Source: a virus. From it: a stretch of DNA of 64,000 nt. How positions within the stretch are numbered: position 1 is the first letter of the stretch; every line of letters starts with the position of its first letter. Made by a program: the position numbers and the translations under genes. The notes beneath the pieces were generated by a model. That model saw only the letters and a program-made list of their open reading frames with translations. It made no database searches and had not been told where the DNA came from. The stretch covers positions 18,477 to 82,476 of the IMG/VR virus record IMGVR_UViG_3300025789_001553. One strand, given 5' to 3'. Shown piece by piece: positions 1 through 8,363 of this stretch.

Positions 1-1
1 A

Positions 2-1066
2 ATGGAGACACCAGGTGGTATGAAACGTGCAGTGAGTTTTGCTGCAGACCATCAAGGTTGTGGTTTCTGGCGTATGCATTGGCCTGAATCAGTTATTAAT
101 GCACATCAATTAGGTATTATTAATAACAATAACTTTATGATTTTACAGGAGAACTTCTATCAAGGTATTTCTTCTGTAAGAATACAAAGACAAGTTACCC
201 CCACTCAATTACAATTTGTAAAGTTCTTAAAGAGTATTTCAGAAAAAACTAATAATTTTAAGATATATTATGAAATTGACGATGTAATATTTCCTGAAGA
301 TATTCCTTTATATAATAAGGCTCGTGAAGCATTTGTTGATCCAAGTATTGGTAAAACCGCTATCGAGATAATGCAGCTATGTGATGGCATTACTGCTCCA
401 ACTGAGTATATGGCTAAGTATTATCAGGAGAAGTCAGGTGTACCTGGTATTGTATTGCCTAACTATATGCCGAAGTTCTGGATGGATAGGTTTTATAATA
501 AGACTAAGATATCAGAAAATTACGAAACCAACAAGCGCCGACCACGTATTGGTTATATCGGTAGCCCTACACATTTTAATGTTGCAGGGGTGCCTGGAAT
601 TAAAGACGATTTCGGTGATATATTGGATGTCATTAAGAAAACAGTCAAGCAGTTTAAATGGGTATTAATGGGCGGTTGCCCACAAGAGCTTGCAGACTAT
701 GTACGTAGTGGTGATATAGAGTATATTGGTTGGACGAAACTCTGGGATTATCCCTATGCATTCAATGCTTTAAACGTTAATATGGTAATAGCTCCATTAC
801 AGAATAATAGGTTTAATTTAGCTAAAGCCAATATTAAACACATTGAAGCTGGTGCATTAGGTATACCTTGTGTTTGTCAAAACTTAGAACCATATAAAAA
901 CGCTCCATTGAGATTTGATACAGCAGATGAAATGGTAAGTGTTATCAAGAAAACATTAAGTGATCGCCGTACATATCTAACCGAATCGGATATTGCTCGT
1001 AAAAATGCTACAAAATATTGGTTAGAAGACCATATAGATGAGTATTGCAAAGTATATTTCTCTTGA
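2..1066 (+). CDS. GT-B glycosyltransferase (GT4-like), 5' end uncertain
   Basis: Predicted to transfer a sugar from a nucleotide-sugar donor; acceptor unknown. The protein has a two-lobe GT-B look: an N-terminal half with YEIDDVIF (around residues 93-100) and a second lobe opening with RIGYIGSPTHF, followed by a KHIEAGALGIPCV segment typical of the donor-binding site of GT4-type enzymes. The first ATG lies at base 2, so the true start may be outside the window; an internal ATG at base 20 is an alternative. It ends 32 bases before the DNA polymerase gene on the same strand. In T4-like phages such enzymes act on modified DNA bases or on surface glycans; the sequence does not decide which. Family call fairly sure, substrate unknown. 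Confidence 0.7.
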   Translation: METPGGMKRAVSFAADHQGCGFWRMHWPESVINAHQLGIINNNNFMILQENFYQGISSVRIQRQVTPTQLQFVKFLKSISEKTNNFKIYYEIDDVIFPEDIPLYNKAREAFVDPSIGKTAIEIMQLCDGITAPTEYMAKYYQEKSGVPGIVLPNYMPKFWMDRFYNKTKISENYETNKRRPRIGYIGSPTHFNVAGVPGIKDDFGDILDVIKKTVKQFKWVLMGGCPQELADYVRSGDIEYIGWTKLWDYPYAFNALNVNMVIAPLQNNRFNLAKANIKHIEAGALGIPCVCQNLEPYKNAPLRFDTADEMVSVIKKTLSDRRTYLTESDIARKNATKYWLEDHIDEYCKVYFS

Positions 1067-1098
1067 TATTTTTGTGGAAGGTCACATAATAATGACCT

Positions 1099-3663
1099 GT
1101 GTATCGTAACATTTATTACAGTCAACGAGATAGTATGTGTCATCTCTTTACGTGGGATGAGAATGGTAAGCGTGTAATCAAAAAAACACCTTATCAGCCT
1201 TATTTTTATGTAGAGACAAATGCTGAAACAGCTGATGCTTTATCTATCTTTAATACTAAGTTAAAGAAAAAAGTATTTAAGAGTAACTTTGATCGTAATA
1301 AAGCTGCACAAGACGGCGCCATTAAACGTCTATATCACAATATTCAGGTAGAGCAACAATTTCTTATTGAGCAGTTTAAAGACGAATACGAAAAACCTGA
1401 GTTTTCTGCTAACCCATTAAAGGTTTGCTTTCTTGATATCGAAGTTTATTCACCGGATGAGTTCCCTGAAGCTAAGGATGCAAAGCATCCTATCAATCTG
1501 TTAACTATATATGATAACCTTTCTGAACACTTTTATACCTGGGGTTGTAAGCCTTATACTCCGACTCGTGATAACGTTATATACACTCAATGCACAAGTG
1601 AATATAACCTTTTAGAAAAGTTTTTAGAGTTCTGGGAAAGCGGTTATTACCCTGATATACTATCAGGGTGGAATACAGACTTTTTCGACTTCCCTTATTT
1701 AATTAACCGTATTAATAACTTATTAGGAGAAGACGCAGCTAAGAGGTTATCCCCAGTAAAAAGTCTTTGGTGTCGTAAAGGTATCTTTGTTAAAGGTCAA
1801 GAGTTAGATCGTTGGTATATTCATGGTATATCTGCAATGGATTATCTCGAAGTGTACAGAGGTTTTGCTCGCGGTTTGTTAGAGTCGTATGCACTAAACT
1901 TTGTGGCACAACACGAATTAGGTGAAGGTAAATTAGCTATCAACGCTACCAACTTAGCTTCTCTATCTGAAAACGACTGGAATAACTTTGTAGATTATAA
2001 TATTCAAGACGTTGACCTGTTAGTACGAATGGAAAAGAAACTGCAATTCTTTAAGATTATTCGTATGTTAGCTTACAAAGGACTAACCTCGTTTGAAGCA
2101 GCTTTAGGTAAAGTTTCTATTGTTACCGGGTGCGTTGCACTACAAGCATATAAACACGGTATGGTTATACCAACATTCGTTGAAGGACCTCTACGCGAGG
2201 AAATTCAGGGTGGTTTCGTAAGAGAACCAGAAAGAGGCCTACAAAAGTCTATAGTAAGTTATGACGCTAACTCACTATACCCTAATACCATTATTACCTT
2301 GAATATATCCCCGGAGACTAAGTTCGGTAAAATAGTTAGTAAGAGTGATACTGAAGTGGTTATTCGTTACGGTAATAACAAAGAGCAGCCACTATCGCAT
2401 GAAAAGTTTATACAGTTTATGCAGGTTGAAAAACTTGCTCTATCTAAAGCAAATGTACTATACACGCAAAAGAAAAAAGGTGTGGTGCCTGCATTAATTG
2501 ATGGGCTGTATAAAGAGCGTGTAACCAATAAAAATCAGTACGTCGAATTTAAAAAGAAACTAAGTAAGTTAACTACAGATACAGATGAGTACAAAACGTG
2601 TAAGTTTAATATGGAACGAGCTGACACCATTCAGCACGTTATCAAAATTCTTCTTAACTCCATTTACGGTGTTTTTGCTAATAAGTTTAGCCCTATTTGC
2701 GATAGTGATCACGCCGGTAGCATTACTCTTACTGGTCAGTCAGTGGTTAAGCAAGCAAGTGATATCATTGATCAATACGCTAAGGAAAGGTTTGGCTACA
2801 CTGGTAAATCGTTAACTATATATAACGATACGGATAGTACTCACGTTACTATTCAACCTTTATTAGATCAAATGAAGTTAAACATATTAACTGAAAACAA
2901 GGTTAATAAAGAAGGTTTAAAGTTCATTGATGACGAATTAGGTGTATATCTTAACGAACATATTAAACAATGGGCTAAAGATAAACTCAACTCAATAGAC
3001 CCACGCTATTTCTTCAAACGTGAATCTATCTGTGATGTAGGAGTATACCTTGAAAAGAAACGCTACATTATACATGTATTAAATGACGAAGGTGCAGATG
3101 TTAGTAAGTTTAAATATGTTGGTGTTGAAATTGCACGTTCTACTACCCCTAAGAAAGCTAAAGAACTAATTAAAAAGGTTATTGAGAATAGCTTATTAGT
3201 ACAAGATCAAAATAAAGCAAACACTATTTATAGAGACGTTTATGATGGGTTTAAATCATTATCTATTGACGATGTAGCTATTAGAGGTGGTTTAAGTGAT
3301 TTAGAAAAACATGAAGTACGTTCAGAAGGGTTTAAAATAGCTAAAGGTACACCTAATCATGTCAAAGGAGCTATTTGGTATAACATGCTATTAAAACATA
3401 GAGGGTTAGAAACAAAGTACGAACGCATTACTTCAGGTGGTAAGGTAAAGAAGATTTATATTGCGCCTAACAGGTATAATATTGATACTCTTTGCTACCC
3501 TGTTAGTTTTCCACCAGAATTAAACGATTTTCAAGTTGATTATGAAGAAATGTTCGATACAATTATAGTACCTCCAGTAAAAGCAGTTTATGAAGCTCTT
3601 AACTGGCAGTTACCACAAGTAAACAATCAAGCACAAACAGACTTATTTGACCTATTCACATGA
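1099..3663 (+). CDS. 43: DNA polymerase, family B (T4 gp43-like)
   Basis: Replicative DNA polymerase with 3'-5' proofreading. Exonuclease motifs are visible: Exo I DIEVYS (D113), Exo II NTDFFDFPYL, Exo III YNIQDVDLL. Polymerase motifs: A, DANSLYPN (D389); B, KILLNSIYG (K516 to G524); C, YNDTDS (D577, D579), where Asn replaces the usual Gly. Length 854 residues compared with 898 in T4. The start is GTG at 1099: an in-frame TGA at 1093-1095 rules out anything earlier, and the next option is ATG 1135. Its TGA overlaps the ATG of the following DpdA-like gene (ATGA), suggesting translational coupling between the polymerase and the base-modification cassette. Confidence 0.96.
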   Translation: MYRNIYYSQRDSMCHLFTWDENGKRVIKKTPYQPYFYVETNAETADALSIFNTKLKKKVFKSNFDRNKAAQDGAIKRLYHNIQVEQQFLIEQFKDEYEKPEFSANPLKVCFLDIEVYSPDEFPEAKDAKHPINLLTIYDNLSEHFYTWGCKPYTPTRDNVIYTQCTSEYNLLEKFLEFWESGYYPDILSGWNTDFFDFPYLINRINNLLGEDAAKRLSPVKSLWCRKGIFVKGQELDRWYIHGISAMDYLEVYRGFARGLLESYALNFVAQHELGEGKLAINATNLASLSENDWNNFVDYNIQDVDLLVRMEKKLQFFKIIRMLAYKGLTSFEAALGKVSIVTGCVALQAYKHGMVIPTFVEGPLREEIQGGFVREPERGLQKSIVSYDANSLYPNTIITLNISPETKFGKIVSKSDTEVVIRYGNNKEQPLSHEKFIQFMQVEKLALSKANVLYTQKKKGVVPALIDGLYKERVTNKNQYVEFKKKLSKLTTDTDEYKTCKFNMERADTIQHVIKILLNSIYGVFANKFSPICDSDHAGSITLTGQSVVKQASDIIDQYAKERFGYTGKSLTIYNDTDSTHVTIQPLLDQMKLNILTENKVNKEGLKFIDDELGVYLNEHIKQWAKDKLNSIDPRYFFKRESICDVGVYLEKKRYIIHVLNDEGADVSKFKYVGVEIARSTTPKKAKELIKKVIENSLLVQDQNKANTIYRDVYDGFKSLSIDDVAIRGGLSDLEKHEVRSEGFKIAKGTPNHVKGAIWYNMLLKHRGLETKYERITSGGKVKKIYIAPNRYNIDTLCYPVSFPPELNDFQVDYEEMFDTIIVPPVKAVYEALNWQLPQVNNQAQTDLFDLFT

Positions 3664-4466
3664 TTAAAATATCTCACGAATCTCCTTTAAGTATGCTCGA
3701 GATCTCTCGTACATACAACGATTACTGCTACGCTTTAGTGCACCTCTTCGAAACTCACCCAGAATATTACAAGTTCTTTGAAGATAGTGTTAAAATGGGT
3801 AGACATGTCTTATTAGATAATTCTATCTTTGAATTAGGTGAATCTTTTAATCCTAAACGCTATGCTTATTGGATTCAAAGACTTAACCCTACAGAGTATA
3901 TCATACCAGACGTATTGGAGGATTGTAATGGTACAATTGAGTCTGCTAAGAAATGCTTATGGAGAGAATGGGACTTTGTTAACGATTCTAAAACTATCGG
4001 CGTGGTACAAGGTAAAACTTATGCTGAATTAGTTAAATGTTATGTAACTTTAGATCAAGAAATTGATGTAGATAAGTTAGCTATTTCATTTGACTATTCT
4101 TATTATCTCAAACTATTTCCGCACCCTAACAAATGGGTATCTTATATGATGGGTAGAGTAATGACTCTTAATCAATTAATGAATGATGGTATTATTAATA
4201 AAGATAAAACTCATCATTTATTAGGCTGTGCACACCCAAGAGAATTTAGTTTTTATCAAGGACCTGAATATAATTGGATTGAAACATTAGATACATCATC
4301 TCCTATTGTTCACGGTATTAAAAGAGTAAGATACTCTAATGCTATTGGTAACTGGAAAAAGGAGTCTACTAAGCTTGTAGATCTTTTAGATGTAATACCG
4401 GATGCAATGCAAGAAAAAATCATTGCAAATAATTTAATTGAGTTTAGAAACTACGTTAATGGATGA
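3660..4466 (+). CDS. dpdA: DpdA-like DNA guanine transglycosylase (TGT fold)
   Basis: Likely exchanges guanine in DNA for a 7-deazaguanine base, as phage DpdA enzymes do. The motif order follows the tRNA-guanine transglycosylase fold: LLDNSIFELG (D53, equivalent to the LDSGGFQ segment), IIPDVLEDC, GVVQGKTYAEL (Q117-G118, like GIVQG), LAISFDYS, LLGCAHPREF (like LMGVG) and IETLDTSSP, where D211 is a candidate nucleophile. At 268 residues it is shorter than bacterial tRNA TGT, as expected for DpdA. The zinc site of bacterial TGT is not obvious. It starts inside the polymerase stop codon and ends in an ATGA overlap with the next ORF; QueF and a formyltransferase follow. A tRNA-acting TGT is the main alternative, but the DNA polymerase context favours DNA. 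The DpdA subfamily was not determined. Confidence 0.72.
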   Translation: MIKISHESPLSMLEISRTYNDYCYALVHLFETHPEYYKFFEDSVKMGRHVLLDNSIFELGESFNPKRYAYWIQRLNPTEYIIPDVLEDCNGTIESAKKCLWREWDFVNDSKTIGVVQGKTYAELVKCYVTLDQEIDVDKLAISFDYSYYLKLFPHPNKWVSYMMGRVMTLNQLMNDGIINKDKTHHLLGCAHPREFSFYQGPEYNWIETLDTSSPIVHGIKRVRYSNAIGNWKKESTKLVDLLDVIPDAMQEKIIANNLIEFRNYVNG

Positions 4467-4693
4467 CAACGTTAGAAGCTATAACTAATTCCGTCCATGC
4501 TAATTATCCCCACCTCCTGGCAAATAATATTTCTATTAGGGATTATTGTTTTTGGGATTGTATTCGTAATTGTGAAATCCCTGTAAGAGAGTTAACCGAA
4601 GTTAAACCTTACCTAATAAAACACGGTATTATTGACTTTACACTTGTAATTTTCTTTAGTGATAATACAATAGGTTATCGCTTAAAAATATGA
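4463..4693 (+). CDS. Small hypothetical protein within the deazaguanine cassette
   Basis: A 76-residue protein I do not recognise. It overlaps the DpdA-like stop by ATGA and is itself followed by an ATGA overlap with the formyltransferase gene, so it is almost certainly translated with them. It contains two cysteines close together (CFWDCIRNC region, three Cys within about ten residues) and a C-terminal beta-rich stretch (FTLVIFFSDNTIGYRL). No catalytic motif or membrane segment is evident. Because of the tight coupling it may be an accessory factor for the modification enzymes, but that is inference only. Confidence 0.6.
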   Translation: MTTLEAITNSVHANYPHLLANNISIRDYCFWDCIRNCEIPVRELTEVKPYLIKHGIIDFTLVIFFSDNTIGYRLKI

Positions 4694-5268
4694 AACGTAC
4701 CCTAATATGGAAAACCTTTTTCTCTCAGAGCGGATCTGAGATATACGAGATATCTAAAAATATTGGTAGGTTTCCGGATGCAATCATAACTAATAAAAGC
4801 TTCGAAGACATGGATAAGATTAATCCTGATCTCTTAGAAAAGTGTTTTGATCGTTTTATTTTCTTACCTAAGAAACCAACAGTAGAAGAATATAGAGAAG
4901 CTATAAGGAACGCTGATATAATTACCCTTCACGGCTATCTTCGTATATTACCGCCACAGATCTGCGGTAGGTTCAAGATATACAACGGACATCCAGGTCT
5001 TATAACTAAGTTTCCTGAACTAAAAGGTAAAGACCCACAAGCTAAAGTATGGTATAAACATTTTGAAAAACCTTATAAACTACACGGGCACGTTATTCAC
5101 GAAGTTATACCAGAAGTAGATGCTGGTAGAGTGATATCCGAAAAAGAGTTCTTTAGTAACAATATCTATAACGAGTTTAACAGTTTAAACGAATATATTG
5201 GTAGACTACATAAATTAGCAATCGAAAATTGGGTTGGCTTTATGCGCAAAAGCCTATTAAATAAATAA
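4690..5268 (+). CDS. Formyltransferase, PurN-like fold; candidate dPreQ1 formyltransferase (DpdN-type)
   Basis: Expected to transfer a formyl group from 10-formyl-tetrahydrofolate to an amine. The formyltransferase catalytic trio is present: N99 and H101 in NGHPGL and D144 in EVDAGRVI, matching N106, H108 and D144 of E. coli PurN. The preceding LHGYLRILPP is like the MRILPP segment of PurN. Length 192 residues, close to PurN (212). It lies between a DpdA-like gene and queF with coupled starts. A role in forming 7-(formylamino)methyl-7-deazaguanine in DNA, as proposed for phage DpdN enzymes, fits better than purine synthesis, because no other purine gene is nearby. PurN (glycinamide ribonucleotide transformylase) remains possible, since some marine phages carry purN. 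Fold sure, substrate inferred. Confidence 0.75.
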   Translation: MKRTLIWKTFFSQSGSEIYEISKNIGRFPDAIITNKSFEDMDKINPDLLEKCFDRFIFLPKKPTVEEYREAIRNADIITLHGYLRILPPQICGRFKIYNGHPGLITKFPELKGKDPQAKVWYKHFEKPYKLHGHVIHEVIPEVDAGRVISEKEFFSNNIYNEFNSLNEYIGRLHKLAIENWVGFMRKSLLNK

Positions 5269-5271
5269 CTT

Positions 5272-5850
5272 ATGAGATCAAATTATAAAGCTGCAATCTG
5301 TGGTGCTCATTCACAAGGCAAAACTACTTTGGTTAAAGCTCTAAAAGAGAATGCTAATCTTACAAGTGATTATCATTTTAGTTTTAGAACTAATTTAACA
5401 AGAGGTTTAAAAGATCTTAATGTACCTATTAATGAAGGTGGTACCTCTTTAACTCAATATCTGGTAATGTCTCGTCATTTAGAGTATGGTTTAACTCCAG
5501 GTAACTGGATCTTAGATAGAGGTGCTTTAGATGGGATTGCATATACAACTTATTTTTATGAAAAAGGACAAGTACATAAAGATGTTTATCAAGCTGCTTT
5601 AGTTGTATACGAAGAAATGTTAAGGACTTATGATAAGATTTTTTATGTTGTACCTGAACTTAGTATCAAAGAAGACGGAGAAAGAAGTACAGGTAAAGAG
5701 TTTTTTGATGGTGTTGTAAATCAATTTGATTTTTATCTTAAACATCATTCAATGCCTGCTGATAAACTTGTTTATGTAATGGGATCATTAGAAGACAGAA
5801 CTAAAATTGTAATTGATAATATAAAGAAAGATTTTACCAATGAGTTATAA
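5272..5850 (+). CDS. P-loop kinase-like ATPase (NadR/AAA_28-type)
   Basis: A nucleotide-binding P-loop protein of unknown substrate. Walker A is GAHSQGKTTL at residues 10-19, with the GKT lysine at about residue 17; an ILDRGALDG motif (around residue 82) is like the DR segment of nucleoside and nucleotide kinases, and the middle region is helical. At 192 residues it is in the size range of deoxynucleoside kinases and NadR ribosylnicotinamide kinase domains. It starts 3 bases after the formyltransferase stop and overlaps queF by 11 bases, so it belongs to the same transcription unit. It could phosphorylate a nucleoside for the modification pathway, but DpdA works by base exchange and needs no such step, so the role is open. 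Confidence 0.65.
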   Translation: MRSNYKAAICGAHSQGKTTLVKALKENANLTSDYHFSFRTNLTRGLKDLNVPINEGGTSLTQYLVMSRHLEYGLTPGNWILDRGALDGIAYTTYFYEKGQVHKDVYQAALVVYEEMLRTYDKIFYVVPELSIKEDGERSTGKEFFDGVVNQFDFYLKHHSMPADKLVYVMGSLEDRTKIVIDNIKKDFTNEL

Positions 5851-6760
5851 TACTAATAATATTGACAAAGTACTTGGTCAGAGAGTTGATTCTCCTACCA
5901 CCTACACGCCTGAGATTTTAGTGCGTGAAGAACGCCAACGTAATCGTACCTATTTAGGTTTACAGAACGATTCTTTACCATTCGTAGGTTACGATATTTG
6001 GAACGGTTATGAATGTAGTGCATTAACAGATAATGGTTTACCAGTTACATGCGTAGCTAAGGTAATTTATTCTGCTACTAATGATTTCATTGTTGAATCT
6101 AAATCAATGAAGCTTTACTGGAACTCATTTAACATGCAAAAGATGGGTAAGAATACTAAAGAAGTACTTAAGAACATTAAGCAAACAGCTTCTAAGGACT
6201 TATCTCTATTATTAGAAACTGATGTTAAAGTAGAGCTATTTCCACAAATTATAGATATTACTACTGAAGAAGCGCGTAATGTTTGGCTCGGAGATTATAA
6301 TCCGCAGTCATGGTTAGCTCTCGAAAAGATTAAAAGTGCTGAAAAGGTTAAATTTACAGTGTTTAACGAGAATGCTGATCTTTTAGTTGCAAACGACGCT
6401 GAAGTGTCTAAACCTCATTTCTATATGAGTACTTTATTACGTTCTAACTGTAAGATTACTAAGCAGCCAGATTCTGGTGATATCTTTATTTATTATAAAG
6501 GTGATAAAGAAGTAACAGAACAATCCTTATTAGAGTGGATCGTATCATTCCGTAATGAATGTCATTTCCATGAAGAAATATGTGAAGCTGCTTATAAACG
6601 TTTATGGGACTTGTTACAACCAGAAGAGCTTATGGTGACTTGTTTCTATGCTCGTCGTGGTGGTTGGGATATTGTTCCTACTCGCGCATCAAATAAAAAA
6701 TTACTTGATCAAAATCTTATCAACATAAAGTTCCCGTACTTTAAATTTCCTCGTCAATAA
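5840..6760 (+). CDS. queF: 7-cyano-7-deazaguanine (preQ0) reductase QueF
   Basis: NADPH-dependent reduction of preQ0 to preQ1. The diagnostic QueF motif is VESKSMKLY (residues 85-93). The catalytic cysteine is C204 in SNCKITKQPDSG, matching the long-form SNC-V-T-QPDWG segment; substrate-binding FHEEIC (E245) and the RRGGWDIVP motif (residues 272-280) follow. At 306 residues it is the two-domain, E. coli-like form (282 residues). It overlaps the P-loop gene and closes the cassette that begins with the DpdA-like gene. PreQ1 is the substrate expected for a neighbouring formyltransferase acting on an aminomethyl group. A purely host-tRNA role (queuosine supply) is possible but less likely beside a DpdA-like gene. 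Confidence 0.92.
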   Translation: MSYNTNNIDKVLGQRVDSPTTYTPEILVREERQRNRTYLGLQNDSLPFVGYDIWNGYECSALTDNGLPVTCVAKVIYSATNDFIVESKSMKLYWNSFNMQKMGKNTKEVLKNIKQTASKDLSLLLETDVKVELFPQIIDITTEEARNVWLGDYNPQSWLALEKIKSAEKVKFTVFNENADLLVANDAEVSKPHFYMSTLLRSNCKITKQPDSGDIFIYYKGDKEVTEQSLLEWIVSFRNECHFHEEICEAAYKRLWDLLQPEELMVTCFYARRGGWDIVPTRASNKKLLDQNLINIKFPYFKFPRQ

Positions 6761-6796
6761 ACTTGATTATAATAAAAACTATATTAATATAACTAT

Positions 6797-7147
6797 ATGA
6801 ACCCAGATCAAATCATTGTATTCCTTGATAACATACAACGCACTATTGTTGCTACATACGTAAGCGATGATAAAAATAGTATCGTTGTTAGTAAACCTGC
6901 AATCTTGAATGTTACACCTTCTCAAGATAAAAAACTACAAGTACAACTCTATCCTTTAATGTTTAGAGAATTTTTTGCAGATCGTGACGTATTCCCAACC
7001 TGGACATACAGTAAATCCCAGATCGTTTTAGCAGGTAATTTAAACCTTGAAGCAAATCTTACAGCACAGTATGTAGAGATGTTTAAGATTACTAAAAACG
7101 AACCTGCTCCAACTATTAAGCTATTTGACGCAGACGATAATAGCTAA
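6797..7147 (+). CDS. Hypothetical protein, 116 aa
   Basis: Not recognised. A small soluble protein, mixed alpha/beta with an acidic C-terminus (DADDNS). It opens with MNPDQIIVFLDNIQR and has a central beta-rich half. It sits 36 bases after queF and 8 bases before uvsX, on the same strand, so it is expressed with the recombination gene. The upstream gap is very AT-rich (TTGATTATAATAAAA at 6763) and may contain a promoter. No motif suggests a function. Confidence 0.6.
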   Translation: MNPDQIIVFLDNIQRTIVATYVSDDKNSIVVSKPAILNVTPSQDKKLQVQLYPLMFREFFADRDVFPTWTYSKSQIVLAGNLNLEANLTAQYVEMFKITKNEPAPTIKLFDADDNS

Positions 7148-7155
7148 TACAAAAT

Positions 7156-8307
7156 ATGGCACGTAAACAAACAACTGCGGAGTCTAAGACTACTGAAACT
7201 AAGGCTTCGTCATTAAAAGACATTTTTGAGGCGGTCGATGCATTGAATACAGATGCATCGATGCTCTCTGAAGATAATTCTTTATCTATTGTAGGTGACT
7301 GGATTGATACCGGCTCTTATGCACTTAATGCTATCTTTTCTGGATCTCTTTACAAGGGTATTCCTGTTGGTAGGGTTACTGGTTTTTCCGGTCCTTCCGG
7401 AGCGGGTAAGACGCTTATTGTTAATAAGATCATTGCGAACGCTCAAAAGAAAGGCTACTTTGCTGCAGTATGGGATACAGAAGCAGCAGTAGATAGGCAA
7501 TCTGCTGAAGGCGTTGGTGTTGATCCTAAGCGCTTAAAGTACTATCCAGTAGAAACAGTAGAAGATTGTCGTAACCAAATCGCTACATTCTTAGACAAGA
7601 TTATTGCAGCTAATGACCCTAACTTAAAGGTTATTATTGCTATTGATAGTCTCGGTAACTTAGCAAGTGCTAAAGAGCTTCGTGACGTTACAGAAGGTAA
7701 GGATGCAGCAGATATGGGTACTAAGGCTAAAGCAATGAAGTCTATGATGCGTGCTTTAACCTTTAAGGCAGCTAAAGCTCGTGTGCCTATTCTGTTTACT
7801 AATCACATTTATGACAACCCTACTTCACTCTATCCTGAATTGGTTAAGCGCCAATCCGGTGGCTCTGGCCCTATTTATCTTGCTTCTTTGTTGGTTCAGC
7901 TTGCGACTCGAAACGAAAAGATTGACAAAAACGAAGGAGAAGAAGCAATAGCAGTAGCTCACAACGTAAGCGGTGTTACTCTGTCAGCAATGACAGTAAA
8001 GAACCGTTTTGCACCTCCTTTCTTAAAAGCTGAGCTTTATAACAACTTCCGTACCGGGTTAAGTCGTTATGCAGGTTTAGCTGACATGGCTATTGCGTTT
8101 GGAGTAATTCAGCAAACTGGTTCTACGTTTCAGTTCAATGGAGAAAAGATCGGTTATAGAAAGACTTGGGAAAATGACACTGAGTTTTGGGATACTAAAG
8201 TTATACCTCTATTAGAAGAGACCTTAAAAGAAAAGGTTCGATATGGTGGGGCTCTCGATCAGATACCTGATTCAGAGCCGGTAGAAAAAACTGAATCATC
8301 AGAATAA
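7156..8307 (+). CDS. uvsX: UvsX-like RecA recombinase
   Basis: Strand-exchange ATPase for recombination-dependent replication and repair. Walker A is GPSGAGKT (residues 79-86, K85). Walker B is the hydrophobic strand ending in AIDSLGNLASAKE. A VWDTEAAVDRQSAEGVGVDPKRL segment matches the RecA/UvsX nucleotide-contact region, and a QSGGSGPIYLAS loop corresponds to the DNA-binding L2 region. Length 383 residues compared with 391 for T4 UvsX. A clear intrinsic terminator follows at 8311-8340, so this ends the transcription unit that began with the polymerase and modification genes. Confidence 0.95.
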   Translation: MARKQTTAESKTTETKASSLKDIFEAVDALNTDASMLSEDNSLSIVGDWIDTGSYALNAIFSGSLYKGIPVGRVTGFSGPSGAGKTLIVNKIIANAQKKGYFAAVWDTEAAVDRQSAEGVGVDPKRLKYYPVETVEDCRNQIATFLDKIIAANDPNLKVIIAIDSLGNLASAKELRDVTEGKDAADMGTKAKAMKSMMRALTFKAAKARVPILFTNHIYDNPTSLYPELVKRQSGGSGPIYLASLLVQLATRNEKIDKNEGEEAIAVAHNVSGVTLSAMTVKNRFAPPFLKAELYNNFRTGLSRYAGLADMAIAFGVIQQTGSTFQFNGEKIGYRKTWENDTEFWDTKVIPLLEETLKEKVRYGGALDQIPDSEPVEKTESSE

Positions 8308-8310
8308 ACA

Positions 8311-8340
8311 AAAAAGCTAAGGGAAACCTTAGCTTTTTTT
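8311..8340 (+). terminator. Intrinsic terminator after uvsX
   Basis: Inverted repeat AAGCTAAGG / CCTTAGCTT around a short GAAA-type loop, followed by a run of T. It lies 4 bases past the uvsX stop. Confidence 0.88.
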
Positions 8341-8363
8341 ATTTTATATATTATAATAATAAA

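Noticed and set aside
4690-5268. Calling the formyltransferase purN outright
   Set aside because: The fold and catalytic residues match PurN, but the gene is coupled to DpdA-like and queF genes with no other purine gene nearby, so the substrate is left open.
7282-7500. Antisense and alternate-frame ORFs inside uvsX
   Set aside because: They overlap a strongly supported gene and have no supporting start site or domain.
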